Below are positions 47,561 to 58,877 of a stretch of 64,000 nucleotides of DNA, in pieces. The stretch is from Moringa oleifera (lineage: Eukaryota > Streptophyta > Magnoliopsida > Brassicales > Moringaceae), in NCBI GenBank assembly GCA_021397835.1, contig JAJFZO010000396.1:3472001-3536000 (forward strand). Direction: 5' to 3'. The position numbers and the translations under genes were made by a program. Under the pieces are notes generated by a model, which saw only the letters and a list, made by a program, of their open reading frames with translations, made no database searches and had not been told where the DNA came from. The first letter of the stretch is position 1. Every line of letters begins with the position of its first letter.

Positions 47561-47614
47561 CCAACATTTTCTAATTCTATCTTCGATAGGTTTTGATCCA
47601 TCATTTCTACTATC

Positions 47615-47616
47615 TG

Positions 47617-47651
<35 letters not shown>

Positions 47652-48250
47652 TTTATACACACATATTGAAATTTTTTTATTCTTTTATCCACACATAATA
47701 ATTTTTAACCTATACATAATATTTTTTCCTGCATAAATAGAAATTATTTTTTTACATTAATATCCACGCATAAGCTTAAATTTACCTACACAACCAATAC
47801 ACACGTCATGCCATATCATCAGCCACGTCTTTAACCATGTCCACATCAATGTCAGTAGCCATATCGACAACGATATCAGCAATTATGTTAATAGTCATAT
47901 CATAGCCACCTCATCACCGCACCATAGCCACATCATTAGTTAATGGATACTAGATCAATAATCACATCATTAGTCACGTGTGTAGCTACATCATCAAATG
48001 TCACTATTTTAAATTTCTAACATAAAAATACCTATACATATAAAACTTTTTACTTATACATATATATATGTGTGTGTGTGTGGATAATACATTATGCTTT
48101 AACCACACATATATTTATGTGTGGGTAAAAAGTATTCTCTAACCCTCTTTTATCACACATGTTAACATTTACAGTATGTATGAGTAAAAATTATAGTAGA
48201 CAAATAACATAGTTTTTACCCATGTTTATGTATGTGCAACAATCCCTTAA
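47615..48250. repeat. Microsatellites and a degenerate 'agccacatcat' minisatellite
   Basis: A (TA)n tract lies at about 47615-47648. At about 47,810-48,000 the motif 'agccacatcat/atagtcatatca' recurs many times in a degenerate 12-24-bp rhythm. At about 48,055-48,085 is a (TA)n(TG)n tract. There is no gene. It may be the 5' untranslated or LTR-proximal part of the Tat-like element, but no LTR was matched. Confidence 0.6.
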
Positions 48251-49890
48251 ATTCTTGCAATGTTGCTAGGTAGACTGAAGAATAGAGCAAAAGTGGATAA
48301 GGTAACATGATGGATGAAGTGGCCCTTGTACGTGATGGGGTTTGTTCTAATTAGAGTCCAACCTACCCAATAAACAAAAGACTTCACGTGGCAAATAGAG
48401 CTGCTAACATGCTAGTTGCTTAAAGATCGTGCAATCAAGAGAGTTTACAGTCCTAATCTAATTCAAATTTTTGCCAAATTCAATGAAATTTGAATTGATA
48501 ATCACGGAGAAGATGATGAAACGTAGAAGTAGACTAAAAACATCTTCTAATTACAATGATTAAGTCAGAATTATGAGGAATTAGATGATACGTACTGCAA
48601 AAGGTAGTTAGGCAGAGCTGATCCTCGGTCATCTAAAGTCTGATTTGACTGAATGATTATGTTACTAACTCAACAGAAGCTGGTAAAGTGTCATAACCAA
48701 ATTAAAATTGATGAAAATGACTCAAAAGAATCTCACTCTAGTACAATAGACCCCACAAAAGTAGACTCTACTAAGTTTTAGAAGCAATTAGGTGCAATCC
48801 ACTTACTTGTCATTTGATGCTAACTTGCACCAGATAATCGTTAAAATAAACAAAGGCAAATTTTTAGTTATAGATGGACGCAAACACAGATTTACTGGTT
48901 GCACAAAGAGATTCATGATCATGCAAGCAAGTAATAAAACTCTTTCAAGAATTCTCTTAAAAATCTCATGGTAGGTTTCATTTATCATGTAAATTTTCTA
49001 TCTTCCATAAGAATTTCCTTTGAAATTGTTCTCATATTTGCTTAAAGAAAAAGGAAGAATACGATAGAAAGAGTAGGGGAATTCATGAGTCCCTTTATGA
49101 GTCCCTTGTTGCTACTAGATAGGTCTTACTAAGTAGCAAGAAGACTTTATCTGTGCCTCTTGCTATGCAGATTCTTGGATAGATAAAGTCCATCAAAATC
49201 TTCTAAACCAAGAGCCTATTTGAGTCCTACTTCTTAGAAAGTCTTCTCCCTTTCACAAAATAGTCTCCCTACAGAAAGCAGACTTTCCTTTAGAGTTAGA
49301 CCTTGAAAATTCATCTTTCACTGCTTTTGTTTTCTCCCCCTTAATAGGAGACCTTAAATAACAGAAACTCTTCAACATTTTCATAGGGATGATCGAGAGA
49401 CATCATCATCACTAAGTAGGCCTATTCTTTATGTATATTATGCTCTTTTTTAAGAAAAATATCACTAACTGTTTGTTGGTTTCTCATTGCAAACACATTT
49501 TTCCTTATACCTCGTATAGATAAGAGGACATTTGAAAAGGTAATTGAAGTAGCTGAGAGCACATCTCCCATATCATTTTTTAAGATAAATATGGTAACAA
49601 CCTTACTATTGTAAAATGTAAACTCCTAGCAAGGAGCTCTCACTGGAATGGTGACTTTTACTAACTCTTTTCTCGATAAGAGTCAATAATAGTCACCATT
49701 CCTTCACAAAGTTAACGGATTAAAGACATTGTACAAGAGTTATTGTTGCCAACTTCAACCTCACCAACTCTACCACACAAGAAAAGACAACAATTGAAAA
49801 AGATATCCTTTCTACTATCGAAGCTATATTCAGCTATCTAGTTCTTTTCCTATACAGACTCTAATATTTTTTTCATAATATTTTAATAGT
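48251..49890. other. Unassigned AT-rich sequence
   Basis: I recognise nothing here. The 60-aa plus frame at 48792-48974 has no motif. Short shared blocks such as 'gagtccctttatgagtccctt' (49087) and 'aagtagcaagaagacttta' suggest degenerate repeat DNA. Confidence 0.4.
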
Positions 49891-49904
49891 TTATTTATGA
49901 GTCT

Positions 49905-50310
49905 TTAGTTGCAGCAAGAAAGTATAAAATGCATAGCCAAGTTGAAACAATCTTCCATGAGGTTGAGAAAGCTTAAGAAAAGGCCAAGAAGAAAGATACA
50001 AAATTATTAGTAAAGAACGCTTACTTGAGAAAGCAAAAGGATCAAGTAAATCAAGAAATCTTAGTGTTAAAGGCAAAATAGAAAAAATAAGGCTAGACTT
50101 CTAATGTTAACATGAGAAATTGAAGAACAAACACTTGGAGCAAATAATGGCTACTGAATAAGAAGCTATTACAACTTTTAAAGGAAGTGAGGAGGTGAAT
50201 AAGATGATCCTAAACGAGTGCACTAACATCTTCTGGGAGGTTAAGAAAGATAAATGGACTAAGGTCTTGAAGGAACATCCTAACTTCACCTAGACGTTTT
50301 TGCATTTGAG
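49905..50310 (+). pseudogene. Coiled-coil ORF remnant, probably transposon-derived
   Basis: The plus strand reads, with stops, 'SKERLLEKAKGSSKSRNLSV', 'KLKNKHLEQIMATE' and 'FKGSEEVNKMILNECTNIFW' up to 'KVLKEHPNFT' at about 50,290. This is a lysine/glutamate-rich coiled coil followed by a 'FKGSEEV...FW...HPNF' tail. I recall similar tails from uncharacterised plant retrotransposon- or transposon-associated proteins, but I cannot name the family. It is not intact. Confidence 0.4.
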
Positions 50311-50559
50311 CCAAAATTAACTTTAGCTTCTTAAACTAGTTCAACAGCTCCTAAACCTATAAGTAGCCAAGATTTTATTTCTCGAGGCTGTATGACACAA
50401 ATTTTGAATGACTTGAACACATAGCCCATAGAATCTAATGAAAAGTCTAGTTAGGCATTCTATATATTTTCCTTTTGATTTTGAACTATTGTATTGGGAT
50501 TTTGAATATGAATAAATGTTTTTTTTTTTTGTTATAGCATTCATAATAACTTTTCCAGC

Positions 50560-51130
50560 TAATTTCTCAAGTCCTGCAGACTTTTCCTCATTTAAGGAGA
50601 CTGTAGTTTAAACGATGGATGTGAGAAACTCCTTTTATAATTAGTTAAATGGGTAAACCAAATCTTGTATTCATTTTGCATCACTTAGGAGACTCTTCAT
50701 TAGCTCTCCTTAAGAAAATGTTAGATTATTCCTTTTTAAGGAAGAGTGTCAAAATTAGAGTGGGATACCATTATGCAATAAAACGAGATACCCTTCAAAA
50801 ATATTAAGTGAATGATCTTTCATGAACAATCTCATTAAAAATTTTAAAATCATAAAATCCACTTTGTATCAATGAGGAAGATTCTTTGGAATTGACTTAA
50901 GCAGAATGTGGCAAACTCTTCTCTATTAAGAAAGAGCATCGCTTTAAAGAAATGAATGCTTAAAAACTCTTTTATGAGCTCAAAATGAAGTTTCTTTCAT
51001 TCAAGTGATTATATTATCTGAATATCCACTTTCCTATCTATGGGAAGGCTCTCTATAGCTTATCTCAAGAGGACTATGACAAGCTCTTCCCCGTTTGAGG
51101 AGAGTATCCTAAAAATCTAATTAGGTGTAA
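50560..51130. repeat. Degenerate ~150-190-bp repeats
   Basis: Four blocks of the form '(g)CAnACTcTTCCtnnTTnAGGAGAgTnT' occur near 50576, 50724, 50911 and 51078, each a small imperfect palindrome with similar flanks ('aaaatc', 'actcctttta'). Spacing is 148, 187 and 167 bp. This may be the decayed 3' untranslated repeat region of the element carrying the coiled-coil ORF. Confidence 0.4.
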
Positions 51131-51450
51131 AAAGACCCTTTAAATCTACATTAAGTCTTTTTTAGATTATTTTATCTTATTATTAGCACTCTCATTCTCA
51201 AGTCAAATTAAGAAACTCAAAATTTAAGGGATTTTTCTAAAAGTCTAGGAAGACACTTGAACAATAAGTTTTTAGATTTGTGAGACTCTGCCATCCCCAT
51301 ATAAAATTTGCCCTTATTGAGCTTCTTCCTTGAAATTCTAGCCCTTCAATCACCAAATCCTCTTTAAGGTACTTTTACAATCTATCCGAAAGCAATGTTG
51401 TTGTTTTTCATGTTGTAGGGTGATAGTGGCACTTCTTCATCCTATTTTAT

Positions 51451-51835
51451 TGATGTAGTACACATTAACATAGTATCCTATTTTAACTAATGTCCTATTT
51501 TGATTAGATATCTTTGTTTCCTATTCTTTTAGGTTTTCCATTTTTAGTCTAAGTTAATTTTCTATTCTTTAAAGTTGATCATTTAGTTAGTTTCTTGTTC
51601 TCTTAAGTTTTTCATTTAGTAAGTTTTCTATTCTTTCAGGTTTCTCATTTCTAGTTTTCTTATTCATTCTACATTTCCTATTCTTAATATATTTCTTTGC
51701 ATTATTTAAAGATTTATTATAATGGTTAGAAGCAATTCAATACAATTTATCAAATTTTTCTTTAAAAGTTTAACCTTGAAGTTTGTTCTTTAATTTTATT
51801 TTGCTTCTCTTGCGGAGCAAACCTTATACTACACC
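51451..51835 (+). repeat. 5' LTR of the gag-only element
   Basis: It shares with 52868-53254 the blocks 'tgatgtagtacacattaaca', 'tgtcctattttgattagata', 'tttgcattatttaaaga', 'aagtttaacctt' and 'ttctttaattttattttgct'. Internally it carries short repeated 'tttctatt/catttag' tracts. It is followed by the PBS-like sequence at about 51837. Confidence 0.9.
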
Positions 51836-51869
51836 AAATTGGTATTAAAGCAAGGATTTTTACCTTATT

Positions 51870-52860
51870 CTGATGGCTGACGATGGTTCTAGTGGGATAT
51901 AAGCCACCAACAACAAACATCGGCTAGACAGGATCGAGCAACGATTTGATGAGATCAAAAAAACTCTTCGCAAACTCATACAAATGATGATTGCAATGAC
52001 TATGAAAGGAAGACATGATTCCATGGAGCAAAGACTAAATTAGCATGACAACATAGAGAGTGATGGCTAATAAGACCGAAGTCGTGTAATTTCAATAAAT
52101 TTTAAGGTAGCAAATCATGTGGATTTGTAATCTAAACACCAACCACTTATTGACCCAAACTTAAGAGGTCCATAATAGCTTATGGCAGGCCACGACGATC
52201 AATACCAACACCAAATTGGATCAAGAATCAATAACAAATCCTACTTCAAGCAAGACCAATCATGAATGATGATTTTCGTAAGCATGTTTTATTATGGGTT
52301 TATGAGTGCAAAACCGAGGAGCTCTCATATGGTAACGTGATGGTGATTTTGAGGTTAGAGATGTCCTTTCATGAGCAGTGGTTAGGGCTTTTGACATTTG
52401 AGGTAATTATTTTTCACCTTTTTGGAATGATGATTTTTTATGTCAAGGTTGGAAGAATTTTCAATAAAGACAGCCATGGAGATTGGATTATTCATTTGAA
52501 AAAAAAAGAAGATTTTACATTTTTGGGATAAAAATCGAAACCCACACACTCAAGAATTTAAGATGAAGATGGATTTACCAAGTTTCGACGGTCGATTAAA
52601 CATTAAAGATTTTCTTGATTGGGTTAGTACTGTTAAAAACTTTTTTAATTATTTGAATATTTCAGAAGAAAACCAAGTCAAGCTAATGACATGTAAAAGG
52701 CAGAGCCTTTGCTTGGTGGGAACAACTTCAGTATAATTGTCAACGCCAAGGAAAGTAGCATGTTTGTACTTGGTCCAAGATTACTACAAAGGTGACTTGT
52801 CTATCGGATGAGTTTTCTTTGCAGCCATAAAACTCGAGGGCGAATTTTCTTCAAAGTGGA
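51870..52860 (+). pseudogene. gag-like fragment of the short LTR element
   Basis: The plus strand opens 'MADDGSSG' (51,872) and continues 'HRLDRIEQRFDEIKKTLRKL' (51,920). After several stops come 'KMKMDLPSFDGRLNIKDFLD', 'WVSTVKNFFNYLNISEENQV' and 'KLMTCK' (52,560-52,695), which resemble the start of a chromovirus capsid domain. Soon after, the sequence jumps to 'AIKLEGEFSSKWKG' beside the 3' LTR, so the polymerase genes are missing. The 89-aa frame at 52262-52531 lies in the degenerate middle part and has no clear domain. Confidence 0.75.
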
Positions 52861-52867
52861 AGGGATT

Positions 52868-53254
52868 GATGTAGTACACATTAACATAGTGTCCTTTTGA
52901 TTAATGTCCTATTTTGATTAGATATCTTAGTTTCTTATTCTTTTAGGTTTTTTATTTTTAGTCTAAGTTAGTTTCTAATTCTTTCAAGTTTCATATTTAG
53001 TCAGTTTCATATTCTCTCAAGTTTCCCATTTAGGAAGTTTCTTATTGTTTTAGGTTTCCCATTTTTAGTTTTCCTATTCTTTTTACATTTCCTATTCTTA
53101 GTTTAATTACTTCTTTGCATTATTTAAAGACTTATTGTAATGGTTAGAGGCAATTCAATACAATATACCAAAATTTTCTCTAAAAGTTTAACCTTCGAGT
53201 TTGTTCTTTAATTTTATTTTGCTTCTATTTCGAAGCAAACCTTCCACTACATCA
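52868..53254 (+). repeat. 3' LTR of the gag-only element
   Basis: It starts TGATGTAGT and ends CACTACATCA at 53254, followed by the target duplication TTTAT. It differs from the 5' copy by scattered substitutions and small indels, so the insertion is not recent. Confidence 0.9.
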
Positions 53255-53259
53255 TTTAT

Positions 53260-53852
53260 AATGCGGGGAAAATTAAGTATCGATATCTCAATCTAACATC
53301 TAAAACTTGATTATGATGAAGTAAAGAATCTCGATCCTGACATTGATGATAAGAATTTAGATTTGGATTTAGCTCTTGGAAACCTCGACTTAGAAAATTT
53401 CTTGGCCTAATCTTACCCTAATTTAAGAAAATTCTTGATCTTGAATGAGAATACAGGAAATCCCGATCTTGACTTCAATTTTGAACTTCCATTTAAGAAA
53501 CTTCCAGCTTTAAACTATTTAAAGGAAAATCTTAATCTTGATCTTCGATTTTGAATCTTGATTTAGGCAATTCCCCACCTTGGATTTGGATCAAAGGAAA
53601 TCCTGATCTAACCAAAAATGCGAAGTTAATTCCTAATCTTACATTGAAACTATGAAGTTAAATCTTGATCATAGATTCAAAGCTCTCCATTGTTAAAGAT
53701 TCTCCTAACAGTTGCTTTGGTTTGTTTTTAGGATAAGGGAAAGCAAAATTAGTTGTGAACAGGGTGGTATTAAAAAAAGATTATCCTAAAAGAAATTAAC
53801 ATTATATTTAATTTCATATTCTCCTTTTTGTTTTTTTCAATTTCCACAGAAG
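53260..53852. other. Unassigned sequence with repeated 'cttgatcttga' words
   Basis: From 53,310 to 53,680 the words 'atcttgat(c)tt', 'ggaaatcc(c/t)gatct' and 'tttaagaaa' recur irregularly, suggesting an eroded minisatellite, perhaps once coding for a leucine/aspartate-rich repeat. No frame is open. The short LTR element lies between this and similar AT-rich DNA on its left. Confidence 0.4.
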
Positions 53853-54195
53853 CACTAAAGAAAACAAGCCTTTTATGGTGGGCATTACCCATCATAAAAA
53901 GTAGCTCGTCATAAAACTGTCATTGGAAATGATGACGTTGAAACTTTATGACGGTCTAAAAGACTGTCATAAATTCTTGACGATTTTCAATCATCATAAC
54001 AAACTCATGATGGTCCATAATGGACCGTCATAAAATATATTCATGGTGGTCATACGTAATAGTCATAAAAATCGTTCATTTATTCATGACAGTTCTTATG
54101 ACTATCATTAAAAATCATTACTTATTCATGATTATGACCATCATTAAAACCTGCACTTTTTCACGATGGTTTTTATGACCATCATAAAAAAATCT
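53853..54195 (+). mobile_element. CACTA (En/Spm) transposon left end with subterminal repeats
   Basis: It begins CACTAAAGAAAACAAGCC at 53853. Inward lie many inverted and direct copies of 'TTTATGACGGTC / GACYRTCATAAA' (for example around 53,950-53,985, 54,015-54,035 and 54,165-54,190), forming hairpins. A CACTA terminus with clustered subterminal hairpin repeats, the transposase-binding sites, is diagnostic of this superfamily. Preceding bases are AAG (53850-53852), a candidate 3-bp duplication whose partner was not found. Confidence 0.82.
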
Positions 54196-55214
54196 TTATT
54201 TTTTTATTATATTTCTTATTAATTAATCACAAAATTTTATTTTTTATAATTTTAGTTCATTAATAATATTCATCACTTGTTTTCGCAATTATAATAGTCA
54301 AACAATACAAATAATATCAAACAATAAAAATTACATATATTTATAACTAAAATTATTGTCATTTTACAAAAATAATAAATCAGTATAAATAATAAATAAA
54401 ATATCTACAAATTAAATTACATAATATATCATTTACACTACTCTGTTCTACCATTACATCAAAAAATGCTTAGTGAATTAATGATGTGTCACTCCTGCAA
54501 TAGTTATAGAAAGGATACATTACTATATCATCTCTATTAAATATATGATTAATTTACATATCAAAACAAATAAGTAATTGTAATAAAGCTTAAAAATCAA
54601 ACATAATAAAAGGTTGAAAATGCATCTAGATGTCAAAAGTGTAACTTCTTGCAACTGATAAGGTATATATTAATCATAATATTATACAATTTTCTATTCT
54701 GGTTCCCTACATGTAGATATCAAAAGTGTAAGCTTTTGTAATACAACACTAAATGCGAAAAATTAACTAATGATGAACATGTTTACTTCACATGCGTGCT
54801 TGAATACTTCTACTTGTTCATTGCTCTACCAATTTTTTAAAGATGACCCTTACAAAATTCTGTTATCTTCCCTTGGTAGATGGCTCAATGAATAGAATTG
54901 GCAAATGGCTCAATGAATGGAATTAGAAGAGCGCTTAATGAAAAGAACTAATCCATCATACTTGAATTAACCAAGCCAAACAACACACAATCAAAACACA
55001 ACCATTAATGAGCCAACAAGGATTACATACCTAGCTATGATAGTAATTGTTGCATATGCATAGCCTATTCACCACATACTTCATCAATTTCTTTATTATT
55101 ATATGCATTCTTACCATTGAACTTTAAGATTAAAACACAAAAGAAGATAACATAATCAATTTGATATCATTTATAAATATAAAATATTTAATATGTAAAT
55201 GAAATAAATAATAT
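54196..55214. other. CACTA interior, AT-rich
   Basis: There is no recognisable gene. A short direct repeat ('ggc(a)aatggctcaatgaatRgaatt') occurs at about 54,882-54,925. It probably holds the 3' end and untranslated region of the minus-strand Ulp1-like gene. Confidence 0.45.
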
Positions 55215-56060
55215 GACCTTTTCACAAAATTTTTTTGGATATTTAATTAGTTTCTTAATAAATTGAAGCATAAAATAGCCACATTTTATACCACCTCTTT
55301 GAATCGATGCTTATATATGTAGAACATAATAATTAATACATATCATTTTCAATGTTATTAATAACGAAAAAAAAAATAACTCACTTGAATTCGTTACCAT
55401 GTAATATTTGATCTCACACGAAACATTTGAAATGACCAATAAACATTTGAAAACATGTAGTATTTAAAATTAATAATGAAACTAATAAACAAACGACATA
55501 AAGTAAAACTTTTACTCATATGGTCACAATTTTTTAAGATTTGGTCCTACTTCATGACCCAAAGAATCCAAATAATACACTATCCATGATGCCATATCAA
55601 TAACCACTAATTCCCAATAAAATTTATTTGTAATAAGCAAAACAAAGGACAATAAATAGCCAAATGAGATATGTCTTGATAAAGTAATTTGGGTATAAAC
55701 TTCTTACTTTGGATTGTAAGGTATGAAAAGAATTTGGTTTGAATGTGCTTTTTCTAACCGCTCTGCAATATGTAGTACTCTATTTTTTAACCTGCTTTGA
55801 TTTTTTAGTCCACTAGAGAATGAGACAATCACAAGATCGATGAAGCCAAATTGTTTTAACTTTTTCATATTCTTCAATTTAGCATGTAGATATCTGAAAG
55901 TATATAAAATTGAAAGTTAAATCATATAAACATAGATATTAAAATAAACTAATATTAAAAATCTTTGTCTTACCTGATATATAAAAAAATGCTGGTTCCT
56001 CTTAGTTCTTTTTTATCAATCGACATTAAGCAATCTTCTGAGCCAAAATATAATAAGTTA
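55215..56060 (-). pseudogene. Ulp1-like (C48) cysteine peptidase of a CACTA element, minus strand
   Basis: The minus strand shows exon-like blocks. Around 56,040-55,974 is 'SIDKKELRGTSIFLYIR', then an intron (GTAAGA donor at 55,973; TTTCAG acceptor at 55,899-55,894). 55,893-55,708 gives 'YLHAKLKNMKKLKQFGFIDL', 'LEKAHSNQILFIPYNPK', then GTAAGA. About 55,630-55,519 gives 'WELVVIDMASWIVYYLDSLG', and about 55,310-55,215 gives 'KCGYFMLQFIKKLIKYP' with the presumed catalytic Cys at 55,281-55,283. The order 'PYN..', 'W.LVVID...YYLDSL' and 'CGY.ML' is the Ulp1 peptidase core. The histidine before Trp is Tyr here. Such domains are often carried by plant CACTA elements. Confidence 0.75.
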
Positions 56061-56069
56061 TACTTGTGC

Positions 56070-56664
56070 AATTTTTCATTTAAAATTTATTTGACTAATT
56101 AGTGAAAAAATCAATTTATGTGTACAATGTTAGCACTTTATACATAGTAAATGTAACCTTAGATAGCATTTTAGAATTACAAGTGAACATTTTATTATAG
56201 TCCATGTGTTTAACATGTGGATTAAATAAAAATTTTCATTTATAATTCTTGAATTATTCAGTTTGGACAGTTTAAAAATGTAATATTTATGTGTAGCACA
56301 TGATGTATAAATCTTGATCTATTTTATTTCATAACAAATTTTGAGTAACATATCCTTTGCTCTTTGGGTACATACTAGTGGATATTTATTGGTGTTTTGA
56401 TTTAAAAAATACTAAAAGTATCTACATAAGTCATGTACTTGAAAAGCTATGGGAATATGCTATCGAAATTTTTATGAAATTAAATGAAGCATGATTTATC
56501 ATGTGCTCCATATAGATGTGACATTTTTGAATGGTATAGGATCATCTTACCTATAAAAACTAGTTGACATGCATGCATATACATATAAAAAGTGGTTGAC
56601 ATGCATGTATATGCATTGATAGAATCAAGTTAATGTGCTAATATATGGGATGTTAAACATTAGA
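56070..56664. other. AT-rich spacer between the divergent Ulp1-like and tnp2 genes
   Basis: There is no coding evidence. A short direct repeat 'gttgacatgcatgYatatRcat' occurs at about 56,563 and 56,593. As the gap between two divergent transposon genes it may hold their promoters, but no element could be assigned. Confidence 0.4.
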
Positions 56665-58800
56665 ATGGACAAGACTTGGATGTTCATTCATAAAAGGTCA
56701 GATGAGTACGATATAAGTGTAGCTAACTTCTTGAAATATGCCATTCGAAGTTCTGATAATCTTGAGCATGTTCATTATCCATGCGTTAAATATGGTAATA
56801 TGAAACTTCTGACTTCATGTGAGATATGAGATTATTTATTTGTTAATGGAGTTGATCAAAGTTACAATAATTGGATATGGCAAGGGCAGGCATGTCTTGG
56901 TGGATCTTCTACAAATAGGAATGCTAGAGCTAATAGAGAGGTCATCCAAGAGGAAGTAGTAGATAACATTATAGAGATGGTTCAAGAAACATTTGCAAAG
57001 TACAATGGTAATCTTAACCATTTTGTGAAGTTAGTTGGTGATGCTGAGAAACCTTTGTATTCTAAATCAATGAAGTTCACTAAGCTATTTACTTTAGTTA
57101 AACTTTACAATTTGAAGGCAGAGTACAGTTGGTTTAATCAGAGCTTTAGTGAATGTTTAAATTTAATATTTGAAATGTTGTCTGAGAATAATAAAATGCC
57201 TACATCTATGTATGATGCCAAAAACAAATTAAATGCATTAAGCATACAGTATTAAAAGTTCCATGCATGTCTAAATGATTGCATATTATATCGAAAAGAG
57301 TTTCAAAATGAGATTCATTGTCCAACTTATGGTTTTTCTGGATGGAAATTAATAAAGAATAGTAATAAGATACAGATCGAGGCGCCGGCTAAGGTTTCAT
57401 GGTATTTTTCACTAATACCCAAGTTTAGAAGAATGTTTAGGAGCTTTGAAACATCCAAATATCTAACATGGCATTCAAGTCAAAGGGAAGTTGACGACTA
57501 GTTGAGGCATCTGTCAGATACACCATCATGGAAAATAGTTGACTATAGAGGGCCAAAATTTGCACCAGAACAAAGAAACTTAAGGCTTGTTATTTCAGTT
57601 GATAAGATTAATCCTCATAGTATAGTAAGCAGTCGATATAGTTGTTGGTCGATTGTTATGGTGACATATAATCTACCGTCATGGTTAATAATGAAGAGAA
57701 AGTTCGTGATATTGACACTATTGATTTTAGCCCTAAACAACCTGGTAATGATATAGACATTTATTTGGCACCACTTATAGAAGACTTAAAGATATTATGG
57801 GACACTGGCGTGGAAGTTTATGACGCATACCACAAAGAATCGTTCAACTTGAGAGCTATTTGTTATGGACTATTAATGATTTCCTTGCTTATGATAACTT
57901 GTTTGGTTATACGTTAAAGGTTACAATACTTGTCCTTTTTGTGCTGAGAATACCCATACAGTTGGTTTAGAACATAGTAAAAAAAAAGTCATATATTGGA
58001 GATAGAAGGTTCTTACCACAACATCATCCTTATCGTAAATAGAAGGAGGCTTTTAATAGGGAACAAGAATTTAAATTGCTCCACAACCATTAACTAGTGA
58101 AGAAGTCTTTTCTAAGTTTCAAATTTTATAAAATTCATGGAGGAAGTTGTAAAAATAACATAGACGAAATAATGAAGATGTTGGAAGATCAATTTTCTTT
58201 GACTTACCATACCAAAAATTCTTACATGTTAGACATGGATTTAATGTTATGCACATAAAAAAGAACGTATGTGATAGTCTTATAGGCTCATTGCTTAATA
58301 TTGCAAAAAAATTTAAAGATGGATTAGTAGCTAGAATGGATCTTCAAGAAATGGTATTAAGGTCTAAATTGGTACCACAACATCATGATAATCGTACATT
58401 TCTATCACATGCGTGCTACACATTATCGAGAGATGAAAAAAAAAAGATTTTATAAAGTGCTTAGTGAGATTAAGGTGCCAGATAGGTATTCTTCAAACAT
58501 CAAAAATCTCATCTTTATGGATGACTTAAAGCTATATGGGTTAAAGTTGCATGATTGTCACACCTTAATGCAACAACTCTTACCTATTGCTTTTCGAATA
58601 GTGTTATCGAAACATGTCAGCTATGCTCTAATTAGACTTTCATGTTTTTCAATTCTTTGTGTGAGAAGGTGATAGATATTTCAAAGTTAGATGAAATCCA
58701 ATGTGAACTTGTGACAACACCATGTGTACTAGAGAAGTACTTTTCTCCTAGTTTCTTTGATGTTATGGTTCATTTAACTATTCACCTAGGTAGTAAGGTA
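56665..58800 (+). pseudogene. tnp2-like CACTA transposase
   Basis: A likely start is ATG at 56665 (MDKTWMFIHKRSDEYD). The N-terminal transposase-associated domain follows with 'YPCVKYGNMKLL' and 'NNWIWQGQ' (to about 56,890). The Transposase_21 core is spread over frames: 'AEKPLYSKSMKFTKLFTLVK' (57,045), 'SSRYSCWSIVMVTYNLPSWL' (57,628), 'GNDIDIYLAPLIEDLKILWD' (57,745), 'HIKKNVCDSLIGSLLNIAKK' (58,252), 'YTLSRDEKKK' (58,420) and 'LHDCHTLMQQLLPIAFR' (58,548). A DUF4218-like part ends with 'FFDVMVHLTIHLG' (about 58,793). The enzyme would cut and paste CACTA ends. Frameshifts near 57,690 and 58,430 and stops inactivate it, although many blocks are very well preserved. Confidence 0.93.
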
Positions 58801-58877
58801 TGCCACATGTTATATTTCCATTAAAGAAAAGAGTAATAATTTTAAGACATTAATTTGTGCTTTGACTATTCACTGTA

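Larger units (their letters stand above)
51451..53254 (+). mobile_element. Gag-only short LTR retrotransposon (TR-GAG-like), 1.8 kb
   Basis: Two similar LTRs of about 385 bp (51451-51835 and 52868-53254) bound a ~1.0-kb interior. LTRs start TGATGTAGT and end ACTACA(C/T)CA, a 9-bp inverted terminal repeat. The perfect 5-bp duplication TTTAT flanks the whole (51446-51450 and 53255-53259). A PBS-like TTGGTATTAAAGC follows the 5' LTR and a purine-rich 'aagtggaaggga' precedes the 3' LTR. The interior has only a gag-like fragment; protease, RT and integrase are absent. It needed enzymes in trans. Non-autonomous elements with this layout are known in plants as TR-GAG elements. Confidence 0.92.
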
